From Cryptomeria japonica (taxonomy: Eukaryota > Streptophyta > Pinopsida > Cupressales > Cupressaceae): 64,000 bases of DNA. A program made the position numbers and the translations under genes. Numbering within the stretch: the stretch's first letter is position 1; the number at the start of each line of letters is the position of its first letter. A model generated the notes under the pieces. It had not been told where the DNA came from. It saw only the letters and a list, made by a program, of their open reading frames with translations, and searched no databases. The stretch is from contig NC_081410.1 of NCBI RefSeq assembly GCF_030272615.1, positions 119,846,640-119,910,639 of the forward strand, written 5' to 3'. Shown piece by piece: positions 44,793 to 59,300 of the stretch.

Positions 44793-47190
44793 CTACTAGT
44801 TTTACCTTTGCCTATATTACCATAAATGAGGGTTGTAGATGGAAATTTCATATCATGGGTTGAAGAAGTTATGTTGACGGTGTATTGTTGAATTTATCGT
44901 GGATTAATTAAAAACTTGTAAAAGGGTTTTCCAATTCCCACATTATATTAGTGTTCTTTGTTTTATGGATAATCGTGTCTGCCATAACCCTTGATTCCTA
45001 GTACTATTATTATTATTGATTACTAAACGTAACATTTTTTTTTATAACCTCTAATCTCTATTCTAAATAGGTTTAAGCATAGTGTATGTCTTCATACTAT
45101 AATTCGAGGGGCAAACAACTACTCAATAGCCATCTCTCCAGTCCCCCGACCTTCAAATCTAGCTATGGAAAAGGCAAATAAGGAATAACAATTGGACTCT
45201 ATTTATTATTAATGTTGATCCCAACAACTAGGTTTAACATCAACTGAAAGTTCTCACAAATGCTTGTCTTTTATTGGAAGCATGCTTCCCTTTTTTATAA
45301 AACTCAACTCATTATAATAATGTTTTTTCTTATTTTGGCCATATCCAAATGCCACCTAATTTTGTTATCGGTTAATATGAGAGGATTGCACATGTTTCTT
45401 TTGCTTTAAATGTTTGGTACCCTTCAAACAAAATTAATCTTTAGAATATCATTATCTTTTGTTGAATTATGTTTGTTAGTGTCTATTTAGATGTTTTCAT
45501 CCTCTAATTTGCCTACATGTTTGGACTAAATTGCCCAAAGCTACGAAACATAGCACAAAATATTTCATCCTTCTGATAGTTTGTGAATAGCTAATAGTCT
45601 TAACTACTTAGAGGCCAAGACAATGTTCAATTCACGCTTTTAGACCAGGTCATCCAAATTTTTTTAATGTAGAAATAGCAGCATATTGAACTTTTTATAA
45701 AAAAAATAATGCACATACTGTTCAAAAGTTATCCTTAAAGAAACAGTTTCTTGTATATACATGGATTGACAAACTTGGTTATATGATAGGTATATACATG
45801 GCGAGATCAAGCACATTGCTGAGTGATTCTACTTCTTTTGGTGTATTTTCTGAAAATAAAATTTAACATAATTTGCTTCTAAACCCTTTGTGCTATCATG
45901 TTTAAAGGGTCAATTTAGTTAATGCTATATTTTGCACAGTTCTTAGAGCAATATATGGATATATACACATGTACAATAATCCAAGATTGACAGTATGTTT
46001 TGTTATTACCTTGTAAATTAGCTTGTATGCTTGGATAGGTGTGGATTCGCGATCTTATTCATGCTATAAACCAAGTTTAAACATGGGTTTGTTACATTGA
46101 TTATCATGTTCATAGGCAAATCATATATGATGACACCCTTTCTCTTCAACCTGCACATAAAAATGCTGATAATTAAAAATGGAAAAACCTAAAGCCTATA
46201 ACTTCAGTCGCAGTGCGTATGAAAATATTAATCAGTGTTACATATAAATTTTGACTATTTTCATGGCCTAGGGATTCACTTTTTACAATTGACACCTGAA
46301 ATCTCCAATGCCATGCGATGTAACCAAATCTTGATTAAAAGCAAACTGGTATGTTGGCATCATTCTCATTGTATTTTAGAGCATCTTGGCTTTGATACAT
46401 TTTCTTTCAAGAGCTCAGCAAAGGCAGGCAAAACCGAGAGTCATAACTCAATATGTTTGGGACAAATTTTAGAAAGCATTTTACCATTCATTTAGAAATT
46501 CTTGTTTGGTTAAAATTTGCATTGAGTAAATGGAGAAATTTTGAATAATATGTCATGACCCATTTTTAATTGTTGTCAAGTAGTCAAGTGATTGCTGATT
46601 GCAAATATTTAAATAATGCACATAAATTTGGCATAATCACAATATTCAGAGAGCAGAAATGGTACGGCTTAGTAGGGTTATACATTGAAAAGCTTTTCAA
46701 TTGCGATCTTAAAAAAACATGGAGTATTTTCACTTGTAAAAGTAAAATGCAGCTTTTGCATAAGCAGATGCACTTTCACTTTGACAATTTTAAAGATGTT
46801 ATCCATTTTGCTTCAATGCAAATAAGTTCTAGCATATGCCCAAAAGGAATTGGCATTGTCAAAATTTTAATAGATGTTAATAGGTCCAACTTACGGAGTT
46901 CCCCTCCTCATGGATACTTGTCAATTGAATTGCATTATTCTTGCAAGAAGCAATATCCTCAGATTTCCATTTACAAGGTGAAAGTGGAACTGACAATATT
47001 TTGTACGTTGATAACTCATTTTGTGAAAACAAGAATTGAGAAATTGGTTTTAAGATTATTTTTCTAATCCTTTACAATTTGTAATGCCATCATCAGTGAA
47101 AGGAGGAGACCTCATCTATGTACAATTGAGAGGTCTACAAAAATCAACTTTTCTTACAAGACTTTCAAGCCGACGAGAAGCAGTTATTTA
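44793..47190. other. A+T-rich region downstream of the SUMO protease gene
   Basis: No gene was recognised. The left end may hold more Copia remnant. The right part is the 3' flank of the minus-strand protease gene and should contain its 3' UTR and poly(A) site, which I could not place. A 165-codon plus-strand frame at 46,570-47,067 has no recognisable content and is antisense to that flank. Confidence 0.4.
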
Positions 47191-47200
47191 TGATGGCATC

Positions 47201-47302
47201 TTATCTAGCATTCCTCATTTCTTCAAAATGTTTCTTAAGTAATCCTTTTATATAGGACCGCAAACGGGAAGCTTCAGCTGGTCTGAACCACTTTCTTCCA
47301 AA
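47201..47302 (-). CDS. ULP1-type SUMO protease, last exon
   Basis: Preceded on the minus strand by TTTGTAG. Encodes FGRKWFRPAEASRLRSYIKG and a short Lys/Glu-rich end, then TAA. The W-F-P-EAS-LR pattern is the typical last helix of plant ULP1c/d proteases. The upstream intron is 97 bp (47,303-47,399) with GTAGGT and TTTGTAG ends. Confidence 0.8.
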   Translation of the reverse strand, partial: FGRKWFRPAEASRLRSYIKGLLKKHFEEMRNAR

Positions 47303-50300
47303 CTACAAATTCAATCATGAAATTCATACTATAATACAAAAACATAACAAGCTCGGAAGAGATAGAAGGTAATATTTTAAATAATAATTTGTTACCTACC
47401 ATATTCAAGTCCTCCCTTCTAATCCTTGGAGGGGCGTCCTTAATAAAGCGCTCAATAAAGTAGAGAACAAATAAACCACAATCATAACTATTGTCCTGCT
47501 GAGGCACCTGTTGAGAAAAAGAAGCATGAAAGATTATTGGTCAACTATCAAAACCGATAATATTACCTATTTTAAAGGCTTCTCTTTGTTGATCCCTCTT
47601 GTGAACTGCACAATTACACCAATTTGCCTTTCCTGGATTCATAAGCTCATTTAGATCATCATTGACTAGCATGATACATTTCTTACCGCAAAGCAGCTTA
47701 TTATCTTACTAAACCAATGCAAATTGCCTATGTTCTTAACAACACATTAAGAATCCCTCATATAACTCAACCAACATTTATAGTCGACATATTGAAATCA
47801 TGATTTCATCCAGCTACACTGTTACAGACGAACTTATAATATGAGACTCTTCTTCAATTCAAACTATTGTATTTCTTTTCAAAAATATCAAAATAAAATT
47901 GAATGTCATTTTCAAAACTGTTATAAGATGAATTTGCAAACATGTTTGCCTATTTTTTTCATAATGCCAAAAAAATATCTCGTTCACAAGTAGATTTAAT
48001 TATCTAATATCCAATAACATTCCATCGTACTCTTTTTTGCAAAAAAATTTGAAGGTTCCTTCTTATTGTTGCAGGGGGAGATTGGAATGAGTAGAGCAAC
48101 CAGTTAGCAGTATGGAGTGCAAATAGCAACACAGGGATATGCCAGTTTCCCTCTCAGAATTGATAGGGGAGACGATGATTATAGATGAGCTCAGGATCAA
48201 CACAAATGCCTGAAAGGATATTTTTATGTGATATGTAAAATGATAAGAATATGGAAGAGCAACAAAAATACTGTAAGAATTTTTGCAGCTAATTCTAGGT
48301 CAATAGTCCTTCGGAATGGATGCTGGCGAGCAACAAGTAACGAGCCTGTCATAAAATTGGTGTGGAAGGCAGAAATACAGTATTGGATCCCAATCTGCTT
48401 CCAATAAGGGCTCTTCAAATTCTATAGAGCTTGTTTAAAAGAAAGAAACCTATATGCTTGGGCAAGGGAACACTAGCTAATGAAAGGAAGGTATGAAATC
48501 AAAAAAGGTCAAGAGGATGCTTCCAGGCCATTTTTCTTCATAAAAAAAAGGTGGGCAATCCTCAAAGGAGGGCCTTGGTTCCATGGCAGATTAGGCTTAA
48601 CACAAAACCTTGTACTCAACATTATGATTTTCCGCAATTGTTGATCCTGGTATAGTTCATGTTTAAATTTGGGGATTCATTCAAAAAATATTTGAGGGTT
48701 GGGTTCGTCCATACAAAAATATATAAAAATCAGAAATATGCACATATTTGCAGCAATAATTAAGTTCTGAGTAGTACATAGCATCGCGTATTGTATAATA
48801 AACAAAAGCACCATAAAAATTAAAAATAATACAATGTCAATTAGTCAAACTCAAATGTTATGATATATATGAAAATTAAAAAATAACAATGTGAAGTGTC
48901 AAAAAATAGCCATCACTGATTAAGCATCATCACATGGGTCTTCAAAAATATCATAATCACCATCCATATTAGATGTTGTAGGTACTAGTATATTAGAAGA
49001 ACCACAAATAGTGCCACTAGCACTGGCACGAGCATGGGCACTCATGCTCATTAGCTCGATTTTTTTCAACATCAAGTGCTACAAGGTGAGAAGTGGAAGC
49101 ACCCTAGTATGCTCTAGCTTGCCACTTTGTTTGTGTGTAAGGAGACAAGTTTAAATGCACATACACTAAGTCCTCAGCCTTTTTTAAGTGTAGTCAATTG
49201 CGCTTACTAGGTGAATGGAGGAATTTGTGCTCCATATCCTCTTAGATCCAGATGAACTAGCAAACTATTGAGACAAAATTAGAGAGTTAAAAGCTATAAA
49301 ATTTAAAATTATAAAATATAAATGAAACTTCAAGTATAAAAAGATTACTTTATAAATCTTGTGATAGAATTTTGATTGCAAGGTGTTATAGGTGTGTGAA
49401 GGATTGGCCATGGAAGTTCCACCAACTATGAGCATCAACCTTAAACTTGTCAAGAAGAGCGTCAATATTAAAGACATTGGAGTGTACAAAATCCATGAAC
49501 TCAATCCTAACTGCATCCCACATGTCAAGATCAATGAAGACTGTATAAAGTGCTGCATTGTACCCTTGGCCAACTTTAACATCTCTATGTAGGGCAATCT
49601 TTGTTGACATAAACACTATAATATTTGGGATTCATGCAAAGGCAAGATGTGGTAGGGTGGTCATTTTGTTCCATCTCTCTTTAATAGATTTGTGTGGTTG
49701 GTTTATGAAAGTTTCTTCAAGATCTTGCTTTTTCTCATTTATGATTGTCTTCATATTCTCAATCATTGAGTCGATGCCATCATATATCTCTCCCAAACAA
49801 GGCCTATTCATTTCAGTATAATGGATCACACTTAATATGAGCTCAGTTCAACAAGATCCCACCAAATGTCATTTAGAATCATCCACTTATTATTTATTGA
49901 CTTTGTAGTGCTAGACTACCTCCATATGGACCAATTTAGGTTGATGACCGTGTTAGCAGATACCTTCAGAACTTTCACAACTCATCTCAAGACAATTGTG
50001 TTGGAGGCAAAACAAGTGTTAGCAACCTATTTGAAAATCAAAATAAAAAAATTAAAATTTACTAAAAGCAAAATTAAAATTTTTAGTAAAGTGAAACATA
50101 TTAAAATAAATCTTATTGCTCACTTACATTTAACAACTTCAATTTTGAGAATGTTTTGAATATGCCCTGTGACATATGGTGGCTAGTGATGAACGTTTGG
50201 ATTTCTTCAACCTCAACACACATCTATTAGATCCAATCAACTTTGGTGCCATTTTTTTATAGCATTGGGTTGAGGGAGTAAATAACACAAGGTGTCTAAG

Positions 50301-53300
50301 ATATGCGTGAATAATGCTTCTCAGCCAATAAACCAACTGCTCTAAAATATATGTTGTTGTCTCTTATGACTTGGACAATGTTTCAAGGTCCCACTTCCTC
50401 AATGGTGATCATGAGAATGTCAGCAATAAATGCACCATTCTTCATCTCCTCTTCACAATCCACTACACTCAAACGCATTTCCTCTTTAGAGGACATTACA
50501 ATAACATTGATCGAAGGCTAATTCTTGGATCCTTCCATCCATCAGAAATGGACACCCCTCTTTTGGCCCACAATCCCTTATGGGCTCCAATGACTCCTAT
50601 AAGAACTTCACCTCATTTTCCAATAAGATGCTATGCACTTTCTTAGAACTTGGGTCCTTGTACCATTTTGAAGCCTCATTAATTACTTTCAACATTTGTA
50701 GATAGTATGATGAGTGAACAATAATGAAAGTCAATCCATTCACATAGAGACATCTTGCTATGTGTTGGTCAGCAATCTTTCAAGATTCATTCTATAATGC
50801 CATATCCAACAATCCCTTTGATCTCTTATGTGTAAAGGTTGTAGGTTATTCTCCAAGTGTAGCCAAAAATAGATGTCCCTTTATAGGTTGGAGTTTTAGA
50901 AGGCTGTGGAGGGGCTTCATTTCTTGAGGTCCTTTCCTAGACAAAGAATGATTTGATTTTTGGCTTGTTACTTGATATGCTTTTTCCTGCACATTAAAAT
51001 ATGCAATGAATTTTGCTTTTGGAATGGGTACACCATTTTTTTCGGGCAACCTTCGATGGAAAATTTGGATTTTTTTTCAAAGTAGGGTCAACATAAATAA
51101 ATGGTGATCATGAGAATGTTAGCTATAGATGCACCATCGTTCATCTCCCCTTCACAATCCATTTCTCTCAAAAATATTGCCCCTTTAGAGGACACTGCAA
51201 TAACATTGATCAATGGCTAGTTCTTGCGTTCTTCCATCCATCAGAAATGGATAATCCTGTTCTAACCCATGAATCTTTTATGGTCTCCAATGACTCCTAT
51301 ATGAACTTCACCTTATTTTCCAATAAGATGCTATGCACTTTCTCAAAACTTGGGTGCTTCATTTATTTATTTCACCATTTGTTAATAGTATGATGAGCGA
51401 ACAATAATGAAAGTCAATCCATTTGCATAGACACCTTGCTATGTGTTGATCGACATCTCTCAAGGCTCATTCTATAATGCCATTTCCAACAATCCCTTTG
51501 ATCTCTTATATGTAAAGGCCATATGTTGTTCTTCAAGTGTGGCCAAAAATAGATGTCTCTCTACAAGTTGAAGATTAGAAGGTTGTTGAGGAGGCTTCAT
51601 TTCTTGAGACCCTTTACTAAACAAAGAATGATTTGAGTTTTGGCTTTTTGCTTGATATGCTTTTTCTTTCACATTAAAATATTCCCTGAATTGTGCTTTT
51701 GGAATGGATACATTGATTCTTTTGGGCAAAGATTTGATGGAAAATTTAGATTTATTTTCAAAGTAGGGTCAACATTAATAAATGGTGATTATGAGAATGT
51801 TAGCAATATATGCACTGTCCTTCATCTTCCCTTCACAATCCGTTGCTCTAAAAAATACTACCCCTTTAGAGGACACTACAATAACATTGATTAATGGCTA
51901 ATTCTTGCATCCTTCCATCCATTAGAAATGGACACTCCTATTCCTATCCACAAATCCCTTTCGGTCTCCAATTACTCCTATATGAACTTCACCTCATTTT
52001 CCAATAAGATGCTATGCACTTTCTTGAAACTTGGGTCCTTGTACCCTTTTGGAGCTTCATTAATTTCTTTCACCATTTGTTGATAGTATGATGAGTGAAT
52101 AATAATGAAAGTCAATCCATTTGCATAGAGACATCTTGCTATGTGTTGATCGACATCTCTCAAGACTCATTCTATAATGCTTTTTCCATCAATCCCTTTG
52201 ATCTCTTATGTGTAAAGGCCGTAGGTTGTTCTTCAAGTGTGGCCAAAAATAGATGTCTTTGTACAAGTTGAAGATTCGAAGGCTGTGGAGGGGGCTTCAC
52301 TTCTTGAGATCCTTTCCTAAACAAAGAATGATTTGATTTTTGGCTTTTTGCTTGATATGCTTTTTCCTAATGTGCAATGAATTGTGCTTTTGGAATGGGT
52401 ACACCATTTTTTTTGGGCAAGCTTTGTTGCCTAGTTTAGGGATGTGGCACAAATGGCCTTTCACTCGATTGTTTGAGATTGAATACCTTACACCACACCC
52501 ATTAAAAATCCAAACATAATCCCCACAAATTGGAAGCTATTGTGCCATATCAACATAATTACCGATGGGATAATTTGGAATTTTTTTCAAAGTAGGTCAA
52601 CTTTAATAAATGGTGATCATGAGAATTTTAGCAATAAATGCCCCATCCATCTCCCCTTCACAATCCGCAACTCTCAAAAACCATTGCCCCTTTAGTGGAC
52701 ACTACAATAACATTAATCAATGGCTAATTCTTGCATCCTTCCATCTATAAAAAATGGACACCCCTATCTCGGCCCGTAAATCCCTTATGGGATCCAATGA
52801 TTCCTATACAAACTTCACCTCATTTTTCAATAAGATGTTATGCACTTTGTCAAAACTTTGGTCCTTGTACCCTTTGGAGCCTCATTAATAACTTTCACCA
52901 TTTGTTGATAGTATGATGAGTGAACAATAATGAAAGGCAATCCATTTGCATAGAGACATCTTGTTGTGTGTTGATCGACAATTTCTCTAGACTCATTCTA
53001 TAATGCCATTTCAAACAATCCCTTTGATCTCTTATGTGTAAAGGCCGTAGGTTGTTCTTCAAGTGTGGCCAAAAATAGATGTCTCTCTATAGGTTGAAGA
53101 TTAGAAGGTTTTGGAAGGGGCTTCATTTCTTGAGATCCTTTCCTGAACAAAGAATGATTTGATTTTTGGTTAGTTGCTTGATATGCTTTTTCTTGCACAT
53201 TAAAATATGCTATAATTTGTGCTTTGGGAATGGGTACATCATTTGTTTTGGGCAAGCTTTGATGCCTAGTTCAAGGATGTGGCACAAATGGCCTTCAACT

Positions 53301-56300
53301 CAACTGTATGGGCTTGAATACCTTACGCCACACCCACTGCAAATCTAAACATAATCCCCACAACTTGGAAGCTATTGTAAAGTATCAACATATTTCCAAA
53401 CAATAGAATTTGGATTTCTTTTTTCAAGGTAGGGTCAACCCATGGAGTAGAACTAGTTGGCATTATAATCCTTATGACAACAAGATCAATAAAACAAATT
53501 ATATATATAAACAACCAAACTCATTTAAAAAAATTAAAGATGTGTATAAATTCATAGAAGAATGAAAGAAAAATAAGAGTTAATTTATTAAAAAAATGTA
53601 GGAAAAACACAAAAAACTCGATAAAAACCTATATATTTTGCAAAAATCTTCGTCTACATTCTCCTTGGCAATAAATGGGTTGTTGCAAATAAATAGGAAC
53701 AACAATCCAACCAATTAGAACTTTCATTGATCAATCTTCAACTCCATTCATCTAAACTATGCTTGAAGGACTAGGAAAATTCATTGTAACCAATTGACCA
53801 ACATCATGACCAAGTGAAAACACATAATATTATGAGCCATGGAGTAAGGGGCTTGGGGGCTCTGCCCCAAAGCATCTACCACTCAATGAAAAACTAGTTC
53901 AATGGATCGATTCTCCAATTATCACTGTACATGAGGACGTGTAAAACAAGAAAGGATAAAATGTTGCCAACGAGGAAGCCAAATTGGCATCTATAGTGAC
54001 AAGAAATGGAAACATCATTTATTTCCAAGGGGGATATGTCAAATCGGCCATTATAATTACACTTAGATTTGATTTGTGTAATATTACTAGTTGGCTGAGC
54101 ACAACTCATATACAAATCATGGAACTTTAACGGTCACTTCGAAAGACCAACTTGTCACATAAGTATTTCTCCTATCTAAATGACACTGTTAAAGCCACAA
54201 GAAACTATATTAAAAGGAGGTGGAGGTAAAATTTTAAACTCAAGTTTTATTCTCACTTCAGGATTGATGTTCTTGGACATGCTAATTGAAGGAGAATTAT
54301 CTATTATAACAGCTAAGGAAATCAAAAAAGCATGAAAAAGGTCCATCTTTAGCCCCATGCCACCATACTCCTCTGTTTGGGATTTTATGCACAATCCTGC
54401 ACTGCATATCCCTTTGAATTACAATACAAATGTCCTAATTGTTGGCCTCCTATTTATGTTCTGCTTAGAAATTCTGAATCAAGCTCCTCACTCTGGGCAC
54501 AAAATGGTTAAATTGGTTTGGAAGATAGATGATTCGGAAACACATTAAAATATTCCGACAAGGAGTTGCTTGAGGGAGTGTGTAACAAAGAGCACACGAA
54601 CGGGGAAATTGTTAAAGCAATTAAGGAAATAAATGAAGCCATCAACCAAGTTGGGGGAAAGACAGGAGGAGTTTTCAAGGCGGCAATGTAGCCAAAGTAT
54701 GAAGCCATCTGCATCACATGGGTGAAGCTATAGTGATGTCAAATAACAAACTAGGAAATTTCTTGGAATAAAATGTTGAAGATCAAAGCATATTGATATT
54801 GAACATATCTTTTGTATCTATTAACAGTTGCATCCAAATGAGGAAAAAGATGATTCAGGAATGAAGATTTGGGAGCTAATTTTTGTTTAGTTTTTATCAA
54901 GGTTACTAGGAGATGGGGGTACTTGGAGACGCTAGAGACTAGTACAGGAATTGGTATGGCTAATTTTCAAAAATAGGAGGCAGGGGGTACTTGGAGACGC
55001 CAATTTCTTTTTGAATATAATTTAATAATTTCCAAAAAATGTCATGACGTAGAACTTCGAAAACGAGAATGGTGGTAAAGTTTAACATTAACTTTAAAAT
55101 TGAATAAAAATTGCTTATACTATTGGTACCATAGCCAGTCTAAATGGTTTAGTGAAAGTAAGGTAATATAGGTGTTGAGCACACTCAATATTGTCAGCTA
55201 AATAGTAAAGGCAATTTCTCTTTAGACCATTACAATGACATGAACTTAGTCACACAAATATTTATGTCCCTCTCAAAAGGTCTACACTATCGGTAAATAG
55301 ATTTTTGTCTTCCTACATCGCAGTTTCCTTATTAGTTATTTCCCTACAACTTTGCTTTGCTGCAAGCTTATTTTATTTATTTGCCTTCCTTTTTTGCCAT
55401 TTCTGCATTTTTCCCTAAGTTTTTTGGAGGGAGACATCCAATTCTGGTCGGGAAACTTCGGAGACGACAGCCAAAAGCACCCTATGTGTCGGGAAGTTTC
55501 CGGGGATGTCTCCTATATCAAAGACATGTCTCAAGGGGTAGGAGACATGTTTCCTGTAACCATGGTTTTTATATAATAAATTCAAGCCACTAAGACTTTT
55601 TGACAGTTGGTAATAATGTTCTATGGAGCCATGAATTTTAAAGTTTCCAGTGGCAAATAATTTCTTTCTAGTCTTCATATTTGATATAAATAAATTTTAG
55701 CTTACCAGGGAAATATTTTTTTCTCAATTCTTTATTATAAAATTCAAATTTTGTTTTTTTAGTTGGGAGAAGTCTTTTTCCATATAGATGTTTACACTTC
55801 CAACTGTCTGTATCTTCCACTTGCAGTCACACCATGACATTGAGAAGTGCTAAATATTTTAGACTTAGAGCCATAGTTTTAAAACTCGTGGGACTTGCCA
55901 CCTTCTCGCCAAGACTCGCGAGTCCATTGGCAGCCCGAGTCGACTCACCAAGAACTTGCGAGCCGAGTCTTGGTGAGTCCTTGCAAGTCTTTCACTCGAA
56001 CTCGTGAGTCTTTCACTTGGACTCGCGCCATTCACTGAAAACACCCAACCATGATTTTAAGTGTTTTTTTTTACTTTTTTCACTCATTTGGCATTGTTGC
56101 TTGCTGAAAACAGGTTTGTAGGGTTTGAAGGAGGAGAGGAAACAAGATTAAAACAACCTCATTCTCTTCATCATAATATATACATGAAATATAACATTTA
56201 AGTATAAGTCACATTTCAATATGTCTTTTTCCTTTCTTATACTTTAAGTCATAGATGAACTACTTGCCACTAGGCAAAACTTGCCAAGGCTTGAAAAAAA

Positions 56301-59300
56301 AACTCGGGAAAAACTCGACGAAAAACTCGGCAACTTAAAAACACGCTTAAATTTAATTAAAAATGTATTTTTTTTGCAAAATTTAATGAGAAGATGCATC
56401 CAATGAGTCAATAAATGAGAACACAAAAGAAACAAGCTGAGTCTAGATATATTTAAACGCAAAGTGGGGGTACAAAATCACATCCTAATGAGAAATGCTG
56501 ATGGCTAGAAGCAAAATAGTAAATACTTTTTGTAGAACTAAAAGTAAATACATCAATATAATTACATCTTCCTCTTCCCAACTCTAGTAAAAACTAGGGG
56601 AGAGGTAGAACTAGAGGGTCTAGTCCTAGAAGTCTATTGTGGGCGTGCCGCGTGATTGTGCCTCCTTGCTCGGTATGACTGGCTTAGGCTGTGGCTCGTC
56701 CTCCATCCTATATGTAGCTTTGCCTCTAGCTGCACCTGGCACTAGCAATGACTCATCCTCCTCATCCTCCTCAATGTCATCCAGTGTGAAACCAAATCCA
56801 CCCCCTTCCTCTTCCATAACTTGCCTCTCCAAATCATTGACGTCATCCTCTGTAAACAATAAGGCTGATCCTACGTTGTCCAATCATTGTAAGGATCCAT
56901 ATCATCCAAATCAATTGGCCCAGTTGGTGCTTCCTCTACCTTTGTTATGCGCAATCGAAGATTATATTGCACAAAGACAAGGTCATCAAGGTGTTTTTGG
57001 GCTAACTTGCTCCTCTTCTTCGTGTGGATGGCCTTAAACAAGCTCCAATTGCGCTCACAACTGGATGAACTACAAGGCTGACATAAGATTTTGAGGGCAA
57101 TTTTTTTGAGATTTGGGGTATTTCCACCCCAACTTTGCCACCAAGCATTTGCAAAATAAAATTAGGTTGAGGGTAGCACCCCTCGTGGGGGTCTGAGGGT
57201 GAGAAATAGAGGGGTAGAGAGATAGGTCTAGATCTTGGGGGAGAGAGGAGAGAGTGAGATGGAGAGTGGTAGAGAGGGGGATAGAGGAAGAGTGATAGGG
57301 AGATAGAAGGGTTTAAAATTCGCGACAGATAAAGTGAGTGAGATAGAGAGAGCGAGAGAATGCTAATAGGAGCCTGTTGATTACTGAAATTTGACTATCT
57401 GAAAATTTAAAAGATCTTCTAAAACCTAGAATTTGCATTATAACTCCTAGAGATCTGAAACCACTCTCAAACATCCTGTCTATATATACATGAAATATAA
57501 CTTAAAGTATAAGAAAGGAAAAAGACATAAATTAGATAATTTTTGACATGTTTGGGCCTTTTTTTTAATGCAGCCGAGTTTTTCCTGGAAACTCGCCAAA
57601 AACTCAGCGAGTTTTTCCTAAGAACTCGACGAGTTTCTTTTGCAAGTTAAAGTTGTAAATACTCGCCAAGCAAAAAAACTTGCGAGTTTTTGAAAACTCA
57701 CAAAGTTTTTGGCGAGTAGTCCATCTATGCTTTAAGTTATATTTCATGTATATATTGGTAGGATGTTTGAGAGTGGTTTCAGATCTCTAGGAGTTATAAT
57801 GCAAATTCTAGGTTTTTGAAGATCTTTTAAATTTTCAGACTTAGTCAAATTTTTGTAATCAGTAGGCTCCTATTAGCATTCTCTCGCTCTCTCTATCTCA
57901 CTCACTTTATCTGCTCCGAATTTTAGACCTATCTATCTTCCTATTACTCTTCCTCTATCCCCTCTCTCTACCACTCTCTATCTTACTCTCTCCTCTCTCC
58001 CCCAAGATCTAGACCTATCTCTCTACCCCTCTCTCTCTCACCCTCAAACCCTAGTAAGTGGTGCTACCCTCAACCTAATTTTGGCGAGCTGGAGAACCCA
58101 CATTGGACTCCTAGAACTAGACCCTCTAGTTCTATCTCTCCCTTGGTTTTCACTAGAGCTGGAAAGAGGAAGATGTAGTCTTCTCTTTAGTTTGTTCATT
58201 GTTGTTTTTCACATTTGGACATATCATTATATGTAATTTTGTAAACATTTATAAACTTATGCTGCTATTATACATTTTAAAGTTTGAAACTAGGAGTATG
58301 AATGATGAATTTTCAAATATTGAGTGTTTGTAGATCATATGACATGTGCAATGTTTCAATTATGGCTCTTATGTTCTCTAAATGCATTAATTTCATTATG
58401 TTTTTTTGTAAAACTACAGTTTTTTTTTTTGCCGAGTCCTTCACGAGTCTGAGTTCGATTTTTTGGTTTGCTGAGTCCGAGTTTTAAAACTTTGCTTAAA
58501 GCAACGTCCAACTTAGGCTGGCATCTCTATCCTAACGCTACATAGATAGAATATTTTAGTGTATAAACAAAAGGCCGCCAAGACAGTATGATCCCTATCC
58601 TTCCAAAAAGGAATATACAACACAAAATCATATCTCTTAATCCAATAGCCATAAGTAGAATTTATCATAAGGGGTAAGAGATTTAACACTGCATATGCAT
58701 TAACAGATCAAATTATCCAAATCAAACTTCAAGTGACGAGGACAAGATTTAACAACACTTTGATTAAATCAAAATGTTTCAACAGATATACAGCTGCAAA
58801 TGACTTCAAAGGTTTAAAAAGACATTGAATTTCACAATGAAAACTAATAAGGAGATGGCAAGTTCCCTAGGAAAAAGACCCTTTGTATGGACAAATTTAC
58901 AATACTATCCTAAATCAAGGCAGTGGAAAAAGAGTGTGCCACATGCATATATCCTAGCCGAAAAAAATGAAGAGGAAATCCTGATTAAACAAGTGTTGAA
59001 TCCTCAGAATAATCCTTGCCAGAAGATAGTCTTAACAGTCATGACTTGGCAGACCTAATTTTGACTCGGATAAGGCAACTTTCTTTTATGTGAGGTGCCA
59101 CCTCTTTTTTCATCTTTTCTTTTATGAGGGGAGCAAAAGGTTACTAAACCTTATGCGGCATATATGCAGTTAAAATCAAAGGATTAGCATTTTCTTTCAA
59201 ATTTCACTTTTTTTATTTTTAAGTACTTCTTTCACGGGAAAAGCTAACAGCAAAAATAAGGTAGAAAATTTTCTACAATAGAATCAGAAAATTATAAAAA

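Larger units (their letters stand above)
55872..58494. mobile_element. Composite hAT-type element (2.6 kb)
   Basis: Left end CATAGTTTTAAAACTCG, right end CGAGTTTTAAAACTTTG, so the terminal inverted repeats differ by one base. The 8-bp target duplication is CTTAGAGC (55,864-55,871) and CTTAAAGC (58,495-58,502), one mismatch. Subterminal ACTCG/CGAGT motifs cluster near both ends and again at about 56,290-56,330 and 57,570-57,720. Inside are a transposase C-terminal fragment and a large inverted repeat, which suggests two related elements joined head to head and mobilised as one. Confidence 0.85.

Noticed and set aside
46570..47067. 165-codon plus-strand open frame
   Set aside because: Starts at a non-ATG codon, has no recognisable domain, and is antisense to the 3' flank of the SUMO protease gene.
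55352..55593. Two overlapping plus-strand frames of 74-78 codons
   Set aside because: They fall in the right half of the 667-bp non-autonomous hAT element and cross its end. No domain.
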